Assembly: GCA_905221605.1 (NCBI GenBank)
Contig: CAJNDS010000313.1
Coordinates: 538,478 to 602,477 of the forward strand
Origin: Symbiodinium natans
Taxonomy: Eukaryota; Sar; Dinophyceae; Suessiales; Symbiodiniaceae
Length of the DNA: 64,000 nucleotides
Reading direction: 5' to 3'
The translations under genes were made by a program, and so were the position numbers. How positions within the stretch are numbered: position 1 is the first letter of the stretch; every line of letters begins with the position of its first letter. This document shows, piece after piece, positions 54,842 to 64,000 of the stretch. A model generated the notes under the pieces. That model searched no databases. It worked only from the letters and a program-made list of their open reading frames with translations, and was not told the origin of the DNA.

Positions 54842-55092
54842 TCAGGTAGTTTTCTTAAGTTCCTTCACAAGGGCACGGATGCAGTTTTGCATCTGTTCTT
54901 TTTGTCGCCACGCTCTGGCTTCATATGACACCGGCCTTACATCGGGCTCGCGCAGAACCCTAAACCCTGAAACCTGGAAACTGAAACCCTCAACCAGGAT
55001 CCGCCTCGCGTGTCCTACAAAATTGTGTGCCAAGTTCCGACGCCGAATGGGTCCTCGCGGTTGCGAAGACTTTCGCTGATTCTCGAAAGGAC
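54842..55092 (-). CDS. Two-exon 3' end, basic coiled C-terminus
   Basis: Exon 55019-55092 (acceptor cttcatgcag, 14 bp from the end of a TACTTGGAGG-type introner; donor TTT|GTAGGA) reads PFENQRKSSQPRGPIRRRNL. The terminal exon 54842-54946 reads PDVRPVSYEARAWRQKEQMQ and NCIRALVKELKKTT, then TGA. Phase 0 join. The intron contains a few TTTAGGG units. Confidence 0.5.
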
Positions 55093-55414
55093 CTGCATGA
55101 AGCACTTGGGAGGTTCATGGGTACTTATCAGCAGGGTTGCAAGCAGGGTAACTATGGTTGTAACCTTATGTAGGGTCCCTATAAGCCTACTTATAAGCAC
55201 CCCTAAACACTGTAAACCCTAGGGTCCTGAGATCCTTACATCTCAGTACCCATATCAAGGGGAGAGAGAGGGGGGGGGGGGGGGGTGAAATCTACTGCAA
55301 ACCCGAAACCATAATACCCTAAAGCCCTAAAACCCAAAACCCTGAAACCCTACAACCCTAAAGCTCTAAAACCCTAATTAGGCCCAAAAACCCCGAAAAC
55401 ATAAAACCGTAAAA

Positions 55415-55480
55415 CCCAAAAACCCAAAAACCCAAAAACCCAAAAACCCAAAAACCCAAAAACCCAAAAACCCAAAACCC
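55415..55480. repeat. (CCCAAAAA)n variant array
   Basis: About eight units, within a C/A-rich degenerate stretch from 55300 to 55700. Confidence 0.9.
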
Positions 55481-55717
55481 TGAAACCCTAAAACCCTAGA
55501 CCCTAAACCCTAAAACCCCAAACCCTCAACCTAAACCTAAACCCCAAACCCCCAAAACCCTAAAACCCGACTTAACACGCTAGGCCCGAAAACCCTAAAC
55601 CCTAAACCCCTGAAAGCTGCCCCAACCCTAAACCCCCAAAACCCTAAAACTCTAAACCCTAAACCCTAAATCCTAAACCCTAAACCCTAAACCCCTGAAA
55701 GCTGCCCTAACTTGCAG

Positions 55718-55813
55718 CTCCGAGGCTCATCGATCGAGCAACGCATCCCTCAGCGACAAGGGACGTTTAAGGCGCCTGCGATGCCTCAAGTTGCCCAAAA
55801 CCCCAAACCCTAA
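55718..55813 (+). CDS. Terminal exon, unknown protein
   Basis: The acceptor is ccctaacttgcag. Reads LRGSSIEQRIPQRQGTFKAP and AMPQVAQNPKP, then TAA from the array. Confidence 0.5.
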   Translation, partial: LRGSSIEQRIPQRQGTFKAPAMPQVAQNPKP

Positions 55814-57207
55814 ACCCTAAACCCTAAACCCTAAACCCTAAACCCTAAACCCTAAATAAACCTTAAACCCTAAACCCTAAACCTTATAGGGCTCTAGGGC
55901 TTAGGATCCAGGCTTAGGCGAATGGGGTTGCCGGTTTGCTGCCGAGTTTCGCTGCTGGGCTTGAGAAGGTTTGGAGCTGATCAGTTAGGGTTTAGGGTTT
56001 AGGGTTTAGGGTTTAGGGTTTAGGGTTTAGGGTTTAGGGTTTAGGGTTTAGGGTTTAGGGTTTAGGGTTTAGGGTTTAGGGCTGTCGGCTCTCGGCTTGT
56101 AGGGTAAACCTCCTAAACTTCCTATATACCTCAAACTTCCTAAGCTTCCTAGGCTTTCTAGAAGCCCTACGCCCCCCCCCCCCCCCCCCCCCCCCCATCT
56201 TCCTAAACTTCCGAAGCCCCAAACCCTAAACCCTAAACCCTAAACCCTAAACCCTAAACCCTAAACCCTAAACCCTAAACCCTAAACCCTCCCCCCTACA
56301 CTTCACATCACACTTCCTACACCTCCGAAGCTCCCTCTATACCCTACATCCCTAAGGCTTCCGAAACTTCCGCCCCCTAAACGTGTTTAGGGTTTAGGGT
56401 TTAGGGTTTAGGGTTTAGGTTCTAGGGTTTAGGGTTTAGGGTTCGGTTTAGGGTTCAGGCAGAAACCTGCAACCCTCCTACACTTCCGAAACCCGGGTCT
56501 CGCAGGCTGCAGGCTCTCGCCAGCAGTCAAAGTATGGGCTCTGGAAGGCTCGGGGGTTTTAGGGCTTGCAGGGTTTCAGGGCTTAGGATTTAGGGTTTTG
56601 GGTTTAGGGTTGTAGGGTTTTTGGATTATTGCTGTAGGGTTTCAGGGTTTTAGGGTTTAGGCTTTTCAGGGCTTGTTTGCTCTTTGTTTTTCTTGGGGGG
56701 GCTTGTTTGCTCTTTGGGGGGGGGGGGGGGGGGGTGCCTTTTTTTTGACTGCAGGGTCTTAGGGTTCCAGGGTTTTAGGATGTTCGGGTTTGTGGTTTTA
56801 GGGCTTTAAGTCGTTCACTGTCACTTTACTGCAGGGTTTTAGGGTTCTAGGTTTTAGGGTTTTAGGAATTTCGGATTTTAGGGTTTAGGGTCTAGGATCG
56901 AGGGTCTAGGGTTCAGGGTGTTGAGGGTCTTGAGGGCTTGTTGGGGTTGAGGATTTTCAGGTCTAGTGTTTAGATTTCAGGGTTCAGGGTTGAGGGTTGA
57001 GGGTTTAGGGTTTAGGGCTCGGAGCAAGACAGTGGGGCTGAGGGTTTTGAGCGCACGAAGCATGCCGAAACCTGTAGGGTTTAGGGTTTAGGGTTTAGGG
57101 TTTGGGTTTAGGGTTTAGGGTTTAGGGCACGCAGGACGAGGGGGTGTTCCTTTGTTCAGGGGAGGGGTGGAAAACTCCCGAATGACTTTCATCTTGGCTG
57201 TTCGCAG

Positions 57208-57499
57208 CTGAGCCCAAGTGCGGCAACCATCGAGCATGCAAAGAGTCCTACGCCCCTTCACCCTATAACCATATGACTAAGATGCGGTACGTAGATTTTA
57301 GGGGTTGCAGGTTTAACCCTGAACCATAAACCCTAAACCCTAAACCCTAAGCCCTAAGCCCTAAACCCTAAACCCCACACTAACGCATGGCTTCGGTCTC
57401 AGGAGGTAGGGTTTGGGGACCTGCCAGGAGTGCTCCATGCTGCAACGTGACGCCCGATGAGAAGCAGACAAGCCACACTACATACCGGGAAGGCACAGG
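57208..57499 (+). CDS. Two exon candidates of small genes
   Basis: 57208-57276 (acceptor tcatcttggctgttcgcag) reads LSPSAATIEHAKSPTPLHPI then TGA. 57428-57499 (acceptor gggacctgccag, donor GG|GTAAAGG) reads SAPCCNVTPDEKQTSHTTYR. Confidence 0.45.
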
Positions 57500-57708
57500 G
57501 TAAAGGATAACACTGAGGGTTTAGGGTTTCGGGTTAGGTTTTAGGGTTGAGGTTTTAGCGGGAGGGTGCTTGGGGCCTGGGGCGTTTAGGGCATTCGCAA
57601 CGCAGTGCACGTGTAATGCAGTGTTTAGGGTGTTCGAGCTAAGTTTCAGGGACACTCAGATATTGCACGCTACTTGCTTGCTGTGGTTTCGTGACCGCTC
57701 ATGCCAAG

Positions 57709-57907
57709 TGGACTGACATGGCCGTCAAGCAAAAACCATCTGGCCTCTGGATTGCGGCCCTTAGCTGTCGCTAAGGGTCCATGTACCTAAATAGGGAGTA
57801 CTTGGGCCTTAAAGTACCTCCTCTATAGGGACTTTGGGGCCCAAGTAATCACCATTTACAGTACATGGACCCTTAGGGACACCGGATGTCTTCAATGCGG
57901 GGCCCTA
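57709..57907 (+). CDS. Two exons separated by an intact introner
   Basis: Exon 57709-57776 reads GLTWPSSKNHLASGLRPLAV. The next exon begins at 57877 and reads TPDVFNAGP then TAA in the matching phase, or GHRMSSMRGPNKKFQ with donor CAG|GTGCAT in another. The intron 57777-57876 is exactly the introner body. Confidence 0.5.
57771..57876. mobile_element. Introner that is an intron, CTAAGGGTCCATGTAC family
   Basis: CTAAGGGTCCATGTAC and GTACATGGACCCTTAG are perfect 16 bp ends. The GT of the left repeat and AG of the right repeat are the splice sites, giving a 100 bp intron. Confidence 0.8.
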
Positions 57908-58232
57908 ACAAGAAATTTCAGGTGCATGGCTCTTTGCTGCGTAGGTTCTTGCGACTTCGTTGCTTGCCTGGCCTCGGGGATTCATGTGGGTATCTATATA
58001 AATTAGGTCCCTTTCTGGGTCCTACATTTCGTTCGCCTAAAAGAATGACCCCAACAGGGACCCTAATTTAGAGAACTACTCATTCTAAGTTAGAACATGT
58101 CCCCAACTTCCAAGTCTACTGGGAATCCCTAAGTTGCAGAAAGATCCCGACAGCCTCCGATCCGACGGTCTCTGCTACCCCCTTGGCTGTCCCGAAGCAA
58201 CCCGATTTCCTAAATACTCACTAGAAGGATAA

Positions 58233-58368
58233 GGCCTAAGACCTAAGGCCCTAAGCCCTACGCCCTACGCCCTAGGACCTAAGCCCTAAGCCCTAAGACC
58301 TAAGCCCTAGGACCTAAGCCCTAAGACCTAAGACCTAAGACCTAAGACCTAAGACCTAAGAGCCCTAT
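58233..58368. repeat. CCTAAGA / CCTAAGC variant array
   Basis: About 18 seven-base units such as gacctaa and gccctaa. A distinct seven-mer derived from CCCTAAA by one change and then spread locally. Confidence 0.9.
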
Positions 58369-58372
58369 CAAG

Positions 58373-58450
58373 AAGTCAGATGCACTCTGCAACGCTGCAG
58401 GCATTGCTGCCAGTCCTGAGGATCAAAAAGGCCTCGCAGAGGGCCGTTAA
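58373..58450 (+). CDS. Terminal exon, unknown protein
   Basis: Reads SDALCNAAGIAASPEDQKGL and AEGR, then TAA, after agccctatcaag. Confidence 0.5.
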   Translation, partial: KSDALCNAAGIAASPEDQKGLAEGR

Positions 58451-58625
58451 TCTGAACCTGTAGGATTTAGGGTTGGAAAGGGTTTAGGGTTTAGGCTTTA
58501 GGGTTTAGGGTTTAGGGTATAGGGTTTAGGGTTTAGGGTTTAGGGTTTAGGGTTTAGGGGTTAGGGGTTAGGGGTGGGTTTAGGGTCTAGGGTCTAGCGT
58601 CTAGGGTCTAGGGTTAGATAGGGAC

Positions 58626-58841
58626 CTAGCATGTAATCCCTGAAAGGGTAATATAGGGGATGAGGTACCGAATTCCTTGATTTCTTCTGAGGAACCAGTA
58701 AGGCAATTGGGGCGTCAGTGAGTCTGTGGCCCTGTGGTGGAATCTGATAGGCTTTCTCCACTCTATCATGATTCGAGGTTTGCTTTTAACCTCCAGAACG
58801 GCCAACTGCTCATCGGGCTTGGTTGGCTCGGTCTCTGACAT
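58626..58841 (-). CDS. 71-aa ORF, unknown protein
   Basis: Starts MSETEPTKPDEQLAVLEVKS and continues IMIEWRKPIRFHHRATDSLT and PYWFLRRNQGIRYLIPYITL. The ATG lies directly after a CCCTAAA run (CCCTCTGCATGTCAG), so either it is a start or an acceptor at gtcag| begins the exon. Mixed composition typical of real protein. Confidence 0.45.
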   Translation of the reverse strand: MSETEPTKPDEQLAVLEVKSKPRIMIEWRKPIRFHHRATDSLTPQLPYWFLRRNQGIRYLIPYITLSGITC

Positions 58842-58951
58842 GCAGAGGGTTTAGGGTTTAGGGTTTTAGGGTTTAGGGTTTAGGGTTAAAGGTTTGGGGG
58901 TGATAGGCTTGATCCGCACTGTACATCTGAGCCATATAGACCCGAAAGAGT

Positions 58952-59054
58952 GAGATGTTCCCCCTTATACTGACAGTCCTGGATGGAGATTATATGGGGG
59001 GGGGGGGGGGTACTATAATCCCTATGAGGGAGTGTCAGTATAAGGGGAACGTCC
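58952..59054. mobile_element. Introner-like element, GGGATGTTCCCC family
   Basis: gatgttcccccttatactgacag and ctgtcagtataaggggaacgtc-type ends (about 22 bp inverted, few mismatches) around a poly(G) run. Confidence 0.7.
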
Positions 59055-59538
59055 CGACCTAAACCTCAAAAACCCTGGATCCCAACACACCTTGCTGTGC
59101 TTAAGGGGGTTTGGGGAAGTGAATCTGGAGCCCTAAACCCTAAACCCTAAACCCTAAACCCTAAACCCTAAACCCTACGATAATACAGGTTTTCACAGGG
59201 ATCCACCACTCACCTACAAGGGCCGGTTGATCCTAAACGCCCTTTAATCACTCCTTAAGTCCTGGTCTGAAACCGCCCCCCTGGTCTTAAACCCCCCTTA
59301 AATCCCCCATGAAACTCCAAAACCAAGCCCCCGAAAGCCCACCCTTAAAGCCTTTAAGCCCTATACCCCAAAGCCCCCAAACCTCAAACGCAGCCCCCCG
59401 CCCCCCCTCCCCACCCTATTCCCGAAACCCTAAACCCGCCCCCCCTCCCCAAACCCTAAACCCTAAATAAACCCTAAACCCTAAACCCCAAACTCTAAAC
59501 CCTAAGCCCTTACCTATCCGCGGCCCTCGCCTCTACAG

Positions 59539-59608
59539 GTCTTTCAACTCAGGGTGCTGCGACTCGGCACTTTCAGCTTTGGAGTTCTTGTGTTTGGTCC
59601 AGGGCATG
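59539..59608 (+). CDS. Internal exon, unknown protein
   Basis: The acceptor is ggccctcgcctctacag and the donor ATG|GTTTAGGG. Reads SFNSGCCDSALSALEFLCLV or VFQLRVLRLGTFSFGVLVFG. Confidence 0.45.
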
Positions 59609-60090
59609 GTTTAGGGTTTAGGTTTAGGGTTTAGGGTTTAGGGTTTAGGGTTTAGGGTTTAGGGTTTAGGGTTTAGGGTTTAGGGTTTAGCGTAATCGTA
59701 CAACCCTGGACCCTAAACCGCGTGGTGTACGTAGGGTTTTGGGGTTGAAGAGCCTTTTGTAAATCCTAAACCTGAGGCCCTAAACCTAAACTTGCTTCAG
59801 ACTTTTTTAAGCTTGACCCGTTGGTTCAGGCTCCTCGGGCTCTCCCCCTTGCCGTTCTCACGACTCTATGCTGCGAAAATACTTTGAGCACAGACGACGA
59901 TAAGGACCCTGATGCGGTTTAAGGTATCTTCCAACCCTGTAAATCCCGAAACCTCAACCCCTCAGCCTGAAAGTTTCCGGGTTTAGGGTTAAGGTCTCGG
60001 GTCCAGCCTCAGTTGCACTTCCAGAGATGTTAAGCTTTAGGGGTTGCTGCCTGGTTTCAGGGTATTGGGTTGAAGGCTAGGTTTGTTCAG

Positions 60091-60252
60091 AGATGCGGGC
60101 ACTGCCGGGCCCCCAGATTTCGGGATTTTGGGTGCGCGAGTGGGGGTTCGGAAGATGGCCGGAGTGGTTGTCCTGTGGGTGGCGCCCCAAAGGCCAGCGT
60201 TGCTGACACGACGCTGTCTCCCTCATCATCAATGAAAGGCGCGCGGGCCTAA
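60091..60252 (+). CDS. Terminal exon with CGHC motif
   Basis: After ctaggtttgttcag, 53 codons to TAA read RCGHCRAPRFRDFGCASGGS and GGAPKASVADTTLSPSSSMK. A lone CxxC could bind metal. Frame open upstream to ATG 60070. Confidence 0.45.
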   Translation, partial: RCGHCRAPRFRDFGCASGGSEDGRSGCPVGGAPKASVADTTLSPSSSMKGARA

Positions 60253-60775
60253 CCACAGAACCTTTGCAAGCTTCTTTAACCCTAAACCCACAACCCGAAA
60301 CCTTAAACCCGAAACCCGAACACCCCCCTCCCAGAAGCTTTTTAAACAGAGCCCCTCCCTGGCTTAGAGCTTGAAACCCTAAACTCCAAAAGTAGCCCAG
60401 GGCTTTCTACGCCAGCGGCCGTGGCCCACAAAAGGAAAGGAGGGGTCACAGTCTGCCTTTCAGGGTTTAGGGTTTAGGTTTAGGGTTTTTAAGCTTCCTT
60501 CTCCGAGATCTAGTAAGAAAGCCAGGACAGCAAAACAAATATTCACGTAACCCTAAACCCTAAACCCTAAATAAACGGAACTACATGTGCAAGTCTATGC
60601 CTGGTCTGAACTTAGGAGACGAGATGTCTGCGGGACCTTAAGATCTGGAAACCAATCTAAATGGGAAAGTCATGAGCCTTCAACGGCGACTTTAGCAAGA
60701 GATTGTTTTTGACAATTATTAGGCTTTATTGGATTTCCCTTTCAAGCCTAAACCCTCAGCTCTTAGCCCTACACC

Positions 60776-60896
60776 CTAAACCCTAAACCCTAAACCCTAA
60801 ACCCTAAACCCTAAACCCTAAACCCTAAACCCTAAACCCTAAACCCTAAACCCTAAACCCTAAACCTATACCCTAAACCCTAAACCCTAAACCCCC
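60776..60896. repeat. CCCTAAA array, about 17 units
   Basis: Flanks the next exon. A TTTAGGG run lies on the exon's far side at 60984-61035. Confidence 0.95.
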
Positions 60897-60907
60897 CCTA
60901 TTGGCAG

Positions 60908-61215
60908 GTACGACATCTATGAAGTCCAACGGCGCGGCCTCACCGAAGTGCGCGACTTAAGGGAGAGCTGAAGCCCGGCTTGGGGTTTAGGGTTTAGGGT
61001 TTAGGGTTTAGGGTTTAGGGCTTAGGGCTTAGGGCTTAGGGTTTAGCTATACATTAGACACCTTGGGCCCTGAGGCTACTGTACACGAACCCCTAGAATT
61101 TCAACCCTAAACCCTAAACCCTAAACCCGTAATATACAACATGGGTACAACAACGCTAACCCGAAACCCCCATGGCAGGTTTATGCAGGTTTGCCGCATC
61201 TGATTGCAGACCTGC
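60908..61215 (+). CDS. Two exon candidates
   Basis: 60908-60971 (acceptor cctattggcag) reads YDIYEVQRRGLTEVRDLRES then TGA. 61179-61215 (acceptor cccatggcag, donor GTGAGG) reads VYAGLPHLIADL. Confidence 0.45.
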
Positions 61216-61309
61216 GTGAGGGTTGAGGGTTTAGGGTTTAGGGTTTAGGGTTTAGGGTTTAGGGTTTACTGTAATTAGGGTTTAGGGTTTAGGGTTTAGG
61301 GTTCAGGGT

Positions 61310-61767
61310 TTAGGGTTTGGGGTTTCGGGTTGAGGACTGCGCCGGTACAGGCATCAATGGTGAAGCCAGTATGCCGCCGTGACGATCGCATCTCATCAGA
61401 TGCTGTGCGTAGACCGGATAGCTGTCAGTTTCTTGCCCTTCTTGCGCAATGCCCCTGTAGCACACACTCTCACAAGTCAAACCTACGACCACAGGACAAA
61501 AGTCCGCCACCCTAAACCCTAAACCTGGTAATGCCTGCCATTGCGGCCCCGCACGTTTTGCGCGTGTGTTGCTGCGGTGGGACGCAGGAAAACGCCGAAA
61601 GCTCGAGCTTTTTTGCGTGTCGCATGCGTGGCAAGCATTTTGAGCATTGCGAGAATCACCACTGGCACCATGGGTTCGGTGCTCGTGAGCGCGAAAACCA
61701 TGCGCACAACCCGGTGATGCAGACACCTGTTGTTCTGATTTCCAGGATGGGGCCGCCATAATCCCCT
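61310..61767 (-). CDS. Two-exon gene with a 42 bp in-frame intron
   Basis: Exon 61525-61767 starts after ccttttag| or at the ATG at 61759. It reads MAAPSWKSEQQVSASPGCAH and NAQNACHACDTQKSSSFRRF, ending CCAG|GTTTAGGG. Exon 61310-61482 follows tttgtcctgtggtcgtag and reads LTCESVCYRGIAQEGQETDS and HLMRCDRHGGILASPLMPVP, then NPKP and TAA. The 42 bp intron holds two TTTAGGG units and is a multiple of 3 without stop, so the ORF reads through it (149 aa). Cys/His-rich; no family recognised. The plus strand is also open at 61531-61761. Confidence 0.55.
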
Positions 61768-62082
61768 AAAAGGCTTATCGGATTGGTCATGGGGAGTAGC
61801 AGACCTAGTAGCCTATCCTGACTTCTCTGACAACCGCCTGTAAACCGTCACCTCTTTGCTCGCCTGGCACGGCGCCTGTGCTTGCGCTCTTCTGGTTTTG
61901 ACGGATCTGGCATGAGCTCTGAGTCAAGGCTGTTTTAGCTTCCAGCAATGTTGCGATGATCTTATTCATTCGTGCTCTTGAGCCTCAAGACCAGAACTAG
62001 TCTAGAGTTTCGGGTGTTTTCATTTCAAGCGTTTTCGCGTTTTCTTATCGTTAACCCCCTACAAGATTACAAAACATCGCAG

Positions 62083-62132
62083 AAAAAGAAGAAGCCTGGA
62101 CATGAGCAGGACAGAAGTCGCTTCCGCCACCG
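62083..62132 (+). CDS. Basic internal exon candidate
   Basis: KKKKPGHEQDRSRFRH after ttacaaaacatcgcag. The donor is GTAAAC. Confidence 0.4.
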
Positions 62133-62173
62133 GTAAACAGCAGAAGGTGCCCAGACATGCAGCCCTAAACCCC

Positions 62174-62270
62174 TGGGGTTAGGGTTTAGGGTTTAGGGTT
62201 TAGGGTTTAGGGTTTAGGGTTTAGGGTTTAGGGTTTAGGGTTTAGGGTTTAGGGTTTAGGGTTTAGGGTA
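62174..62270. repeat. TTTAGGG array, about 13 units
   Basis: Near-perfect run between coding islands. Confidence 0.95.
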
Positions 62271-62321
62271 GCTTCTAAACCCTAAACCCCAAATCCTCCA
62301 GTATTCCTGTCCTTTCGCCAG

Positions 62322-62850
62322 GGGAGATGCCGCGCAGACGCATTCAGAGTGGCAGAGGGAGGGTAAGGAGTTGGGAATTACACGGCTCTGCTAGCTGCTG
62401 TGTGGGGGGGGGGGGGGGGATGATCTTAAGGACCTTGTTGGGGGAAGTTAGGTTGGGTTCCCACTGGACTAAGAATTTCTGGGGAACCCTAAACCCTAAA
62501 CCCTAAACCCTAAACCCTAAACCCTGAACCGTCGCACCCCGGAATCCTGCATCTCACGCCCTCAGCCGTGGCAGACATGCCACCCAGCGGAGTTGCGGAG
62601 GTGCGGCAGCTGAACGAACCCTTTCAGCGACAGTCCCCCAAAGAACCCTACACCCGGTTCAGAGCCCTTGCTGCTTTGGGGTTTTGGGTTTAGGGTTTAG
62701 GGTTTAGGGTTTAGGGTTTAGGGTTTAGGGTTTAGGGTTTAGGGTGACACAAACCCCGAAACGCTCAACTTGGCTTCCTACACCAGCAACAACACCCTAC
62801 GCCCGCCAAAATCTCCACCAAGATCTCCACGAAGCCTCAGAGAGCCTTAA
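62322..62850 (+). CDS. Three-exon 3' end, SP-rich tail
   Basis: Exons are 62322-62362 (acceptor ttcctgtcctttcgccag, donor GTAAGG), 62575-62680 (acceptor gccgtggcag, donor GG|GTTTTGGG) and terminal 62787-62850 (acceptor ggcttcctacaccag), with matching phases throughout. Readings are GDAAQTHSEWQRE, MPPSGVAEVRQLNEPFQRQS, EPYTRFRALAAL, and NNTLRPPKSPPRSPRSLREP before TAA. The Ser-Pro/Arg tail could be a phosphorylated disordered region; product unknown. Confidence 0.65.
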
Positions 62851-62885
62851 ACCCTAAAGCCTAAAGCCTAAAGCCTAAAGCCTAA

Positions 62886-62991
62886 AGCCTAAAGCCTAAA
62901 CCCTAAACCCTAAACCCTAAACCCTAAACCCTAAACCCTAAACCCTAAACCCTAAACCCTAAACCCTAAACCCTAAACCCTAAACCCTAAG
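62886..62991. repeat. CCTAAAG then CCCTAAA array
   Basis: A block of six CCTAAAG units (62855-62890) passes into perfect CCCTAAA. Confidence 0.95.
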
Positions 62992-63036
62992 GCTGGCGGC
63001 CTTGGGGGTGCCATGGAGACTTCCCCCAAGGCTGGG
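62992..63036 (+). CDS. Internal exon candidate
   Basis: AGGLGGAMETSPKAG in phase 0/0. The donor is GTTTAGGG. The island is itself palindromic (GCCTTGGGGG / CCCCCAAGGC). Confidence 0.4.
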
Positions 63037-63550
63037 GTTTAGGGTTTAGGGGGTTTGGGGGTTTAGGGTTTAGGGTTTAGGGTTTAGGGATTCAGGGATT
63101 TACTGTAGGGCAATTTAGGGGTTCGGGTTTAGGGGTTTAGGGTTGGGGGATAGGTTTTAGGCTTTAGGGTTTAGGGTGTCTAGGCTTTTGGTGCTTAGCG
63201 TTTAGGGTTTAGGTGGAACTAGTGCTACTGGGAGACGAGGAGTTTTCAGTGGGGCTTGGGTTACACAGAGGTTCGTAGACGAGGAGAGAGACATAAGTTC
63301 CAGTGATCGACGCGTTTAGCGTTCAGGTTGAGACTTGAGTTCCGGAGATCGACGGGCTTAGGGTTTAAGGGTTTAGGGTTTAGGGGTTAAGGGTTTAGGG
63401 TTTAGGGTTTAGGGTTTAGGGTTTAGGTCTAGGTGTCCACTGTGCTGTGTCTCAGGATCTTGTATCGCTAGAAGGGGTCACAATGGTCTGAAACATCTCT
63501 TCAGCTGCCCTCAACCCTAAACCCTAAACCCTAAAACCCTAAATTTCCAG

Positions 63551-63744
63551 TTGTAGTCGACGAGGACCAGCTCGAACCCTGCAGCCTAAACAACTTCTTT
63601 GGCCCAGCGCGGGACAAAGGTGCCTAGCTACATCCACACCATAACTCCCAAACCCTGAAATCCAACGCCCTACATGAACTCTATGGTTACTGGTTGCCCG
63701 CAAAGAGCAGCAAACCTCACATCCTCGACGTTCTGGGCCTGACA
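63551..63744 (+). CDS. Terminal coding region with one in-frame TAG
   Basis: After acceptor aaatttccag it reads VVDEDQLEPCSLNNFFGPAR, DKGA, then TAG at 63625. The same frame resumes SNALHELYGYWLPAKSSKPH and ILDVLGLT before TGA. It could end at the TAG, splice at GTGCCT (63620), or be a nonsense-mutated copy. Confidence 0.45.
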
Positions 63745-64000
63745 TGAGCTTGTTGCCTATCGTAACCTAACAGTGAATCTTTCAGAAGCAGTTTCCCAAC
63801 CGTTCAACCCCTTTGTAATTTCAGGGTCCAAGCAGACCCCCTCCCTACCGCAGACCTGAAACCCCAAAACCCAAAAAAAACACCCAAACCCTAAAACCAA
63901 AACCCCAAAACCCTAAAGCGCCAAAGCCCCAAAACCCCAAAACCCCCTAACCCGCGCCAGGGCAAGCCTGCGGGTGGCGGGCAGAGTTCGTGGCTTTGCT

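Overview
This is a eukaryotic nuclear window, most likely from a dinoflagellate or a similarly intron-rich alga. That assignment is inferred from four things: the repeat unit TTTAGGG/CCCTAAA (plant, green-alga and alveolate telomere type), very short exons (about 20-150 bp), many short transposon-like introns with terminal inverted repeats (introner elements), and at least one likely non-GT (GA) splice donor. No species is claimed. There is no bacterial architecture. I saw no rRNA, tRNA or CRISPR.

The window is filled with more than 100 interstitial runs of TTTAGGG or CCCTAAA, from 2 to about 35 units. They alternate in orientation every 100-300 bp, so this is not a chromosome end. The unique 50-150 bp islands between the runs read as exons. 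An island typically has CCCTAAA upstream and TTTAGGG downstream on its own sense strand. Its 3' splice site is ...AG just after the CCCTAAA run, and its 5' splice site is often the repeat itself (G|GTTTAGGG). Introns therefore begin with GTTTAGGG repeats and often end with CCCTAAA, giving complementary intron ends. I joined consecutive islands by splice site and reading phase. This gave several phase-consistent gene models: minus-strand genes near 11.2-13.7, 17.2-17.7, 19.8-20.7, 22.0-22.6, 24.1-24.9, 54.8-55.1 and 61.3-61.8 kb, and plus-strand genes near 5.2-7.8, 27.3-27.9, 29.7-34.3, 44.0-44.6, 49.2-49.7, 50.4-50.6 and 62.3-62.9 kb. Terminal exons commonly run straight into a CCCTAA run that supplies the stop codon.

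Other landmarks: 2.3-4.9 kb, an AT-rich 2.5 kb element with 25 bp terminal inverted repeats and long poly(T). 10.28 kb, an exon with a RING-CH-like CRICLDED motif. 26.9-27.3 kb, a 3' splice site copied five times in tandem. 28.1-28.8 kb, the one large intact intronless gene, an isoprenylcysteine methyltransferase-like membrane protein. 30.5-33.5 kb, a tandem array of a 737-756 bp exon-bearing unit. Throughout lie at least ten families of about 75-160 bp inverted-repeat introners, some coinciding exactly with an intron.

Limits: many short islands are open on both strands, so strand is uncertain for single-island calls. Most products cannot be named. Stretches of more than 300 bp without a listed gene contain degenerate G/T- or C/A-rich telomere-like sequence, microsatellite or introner remnants, and I see nothing else in them.
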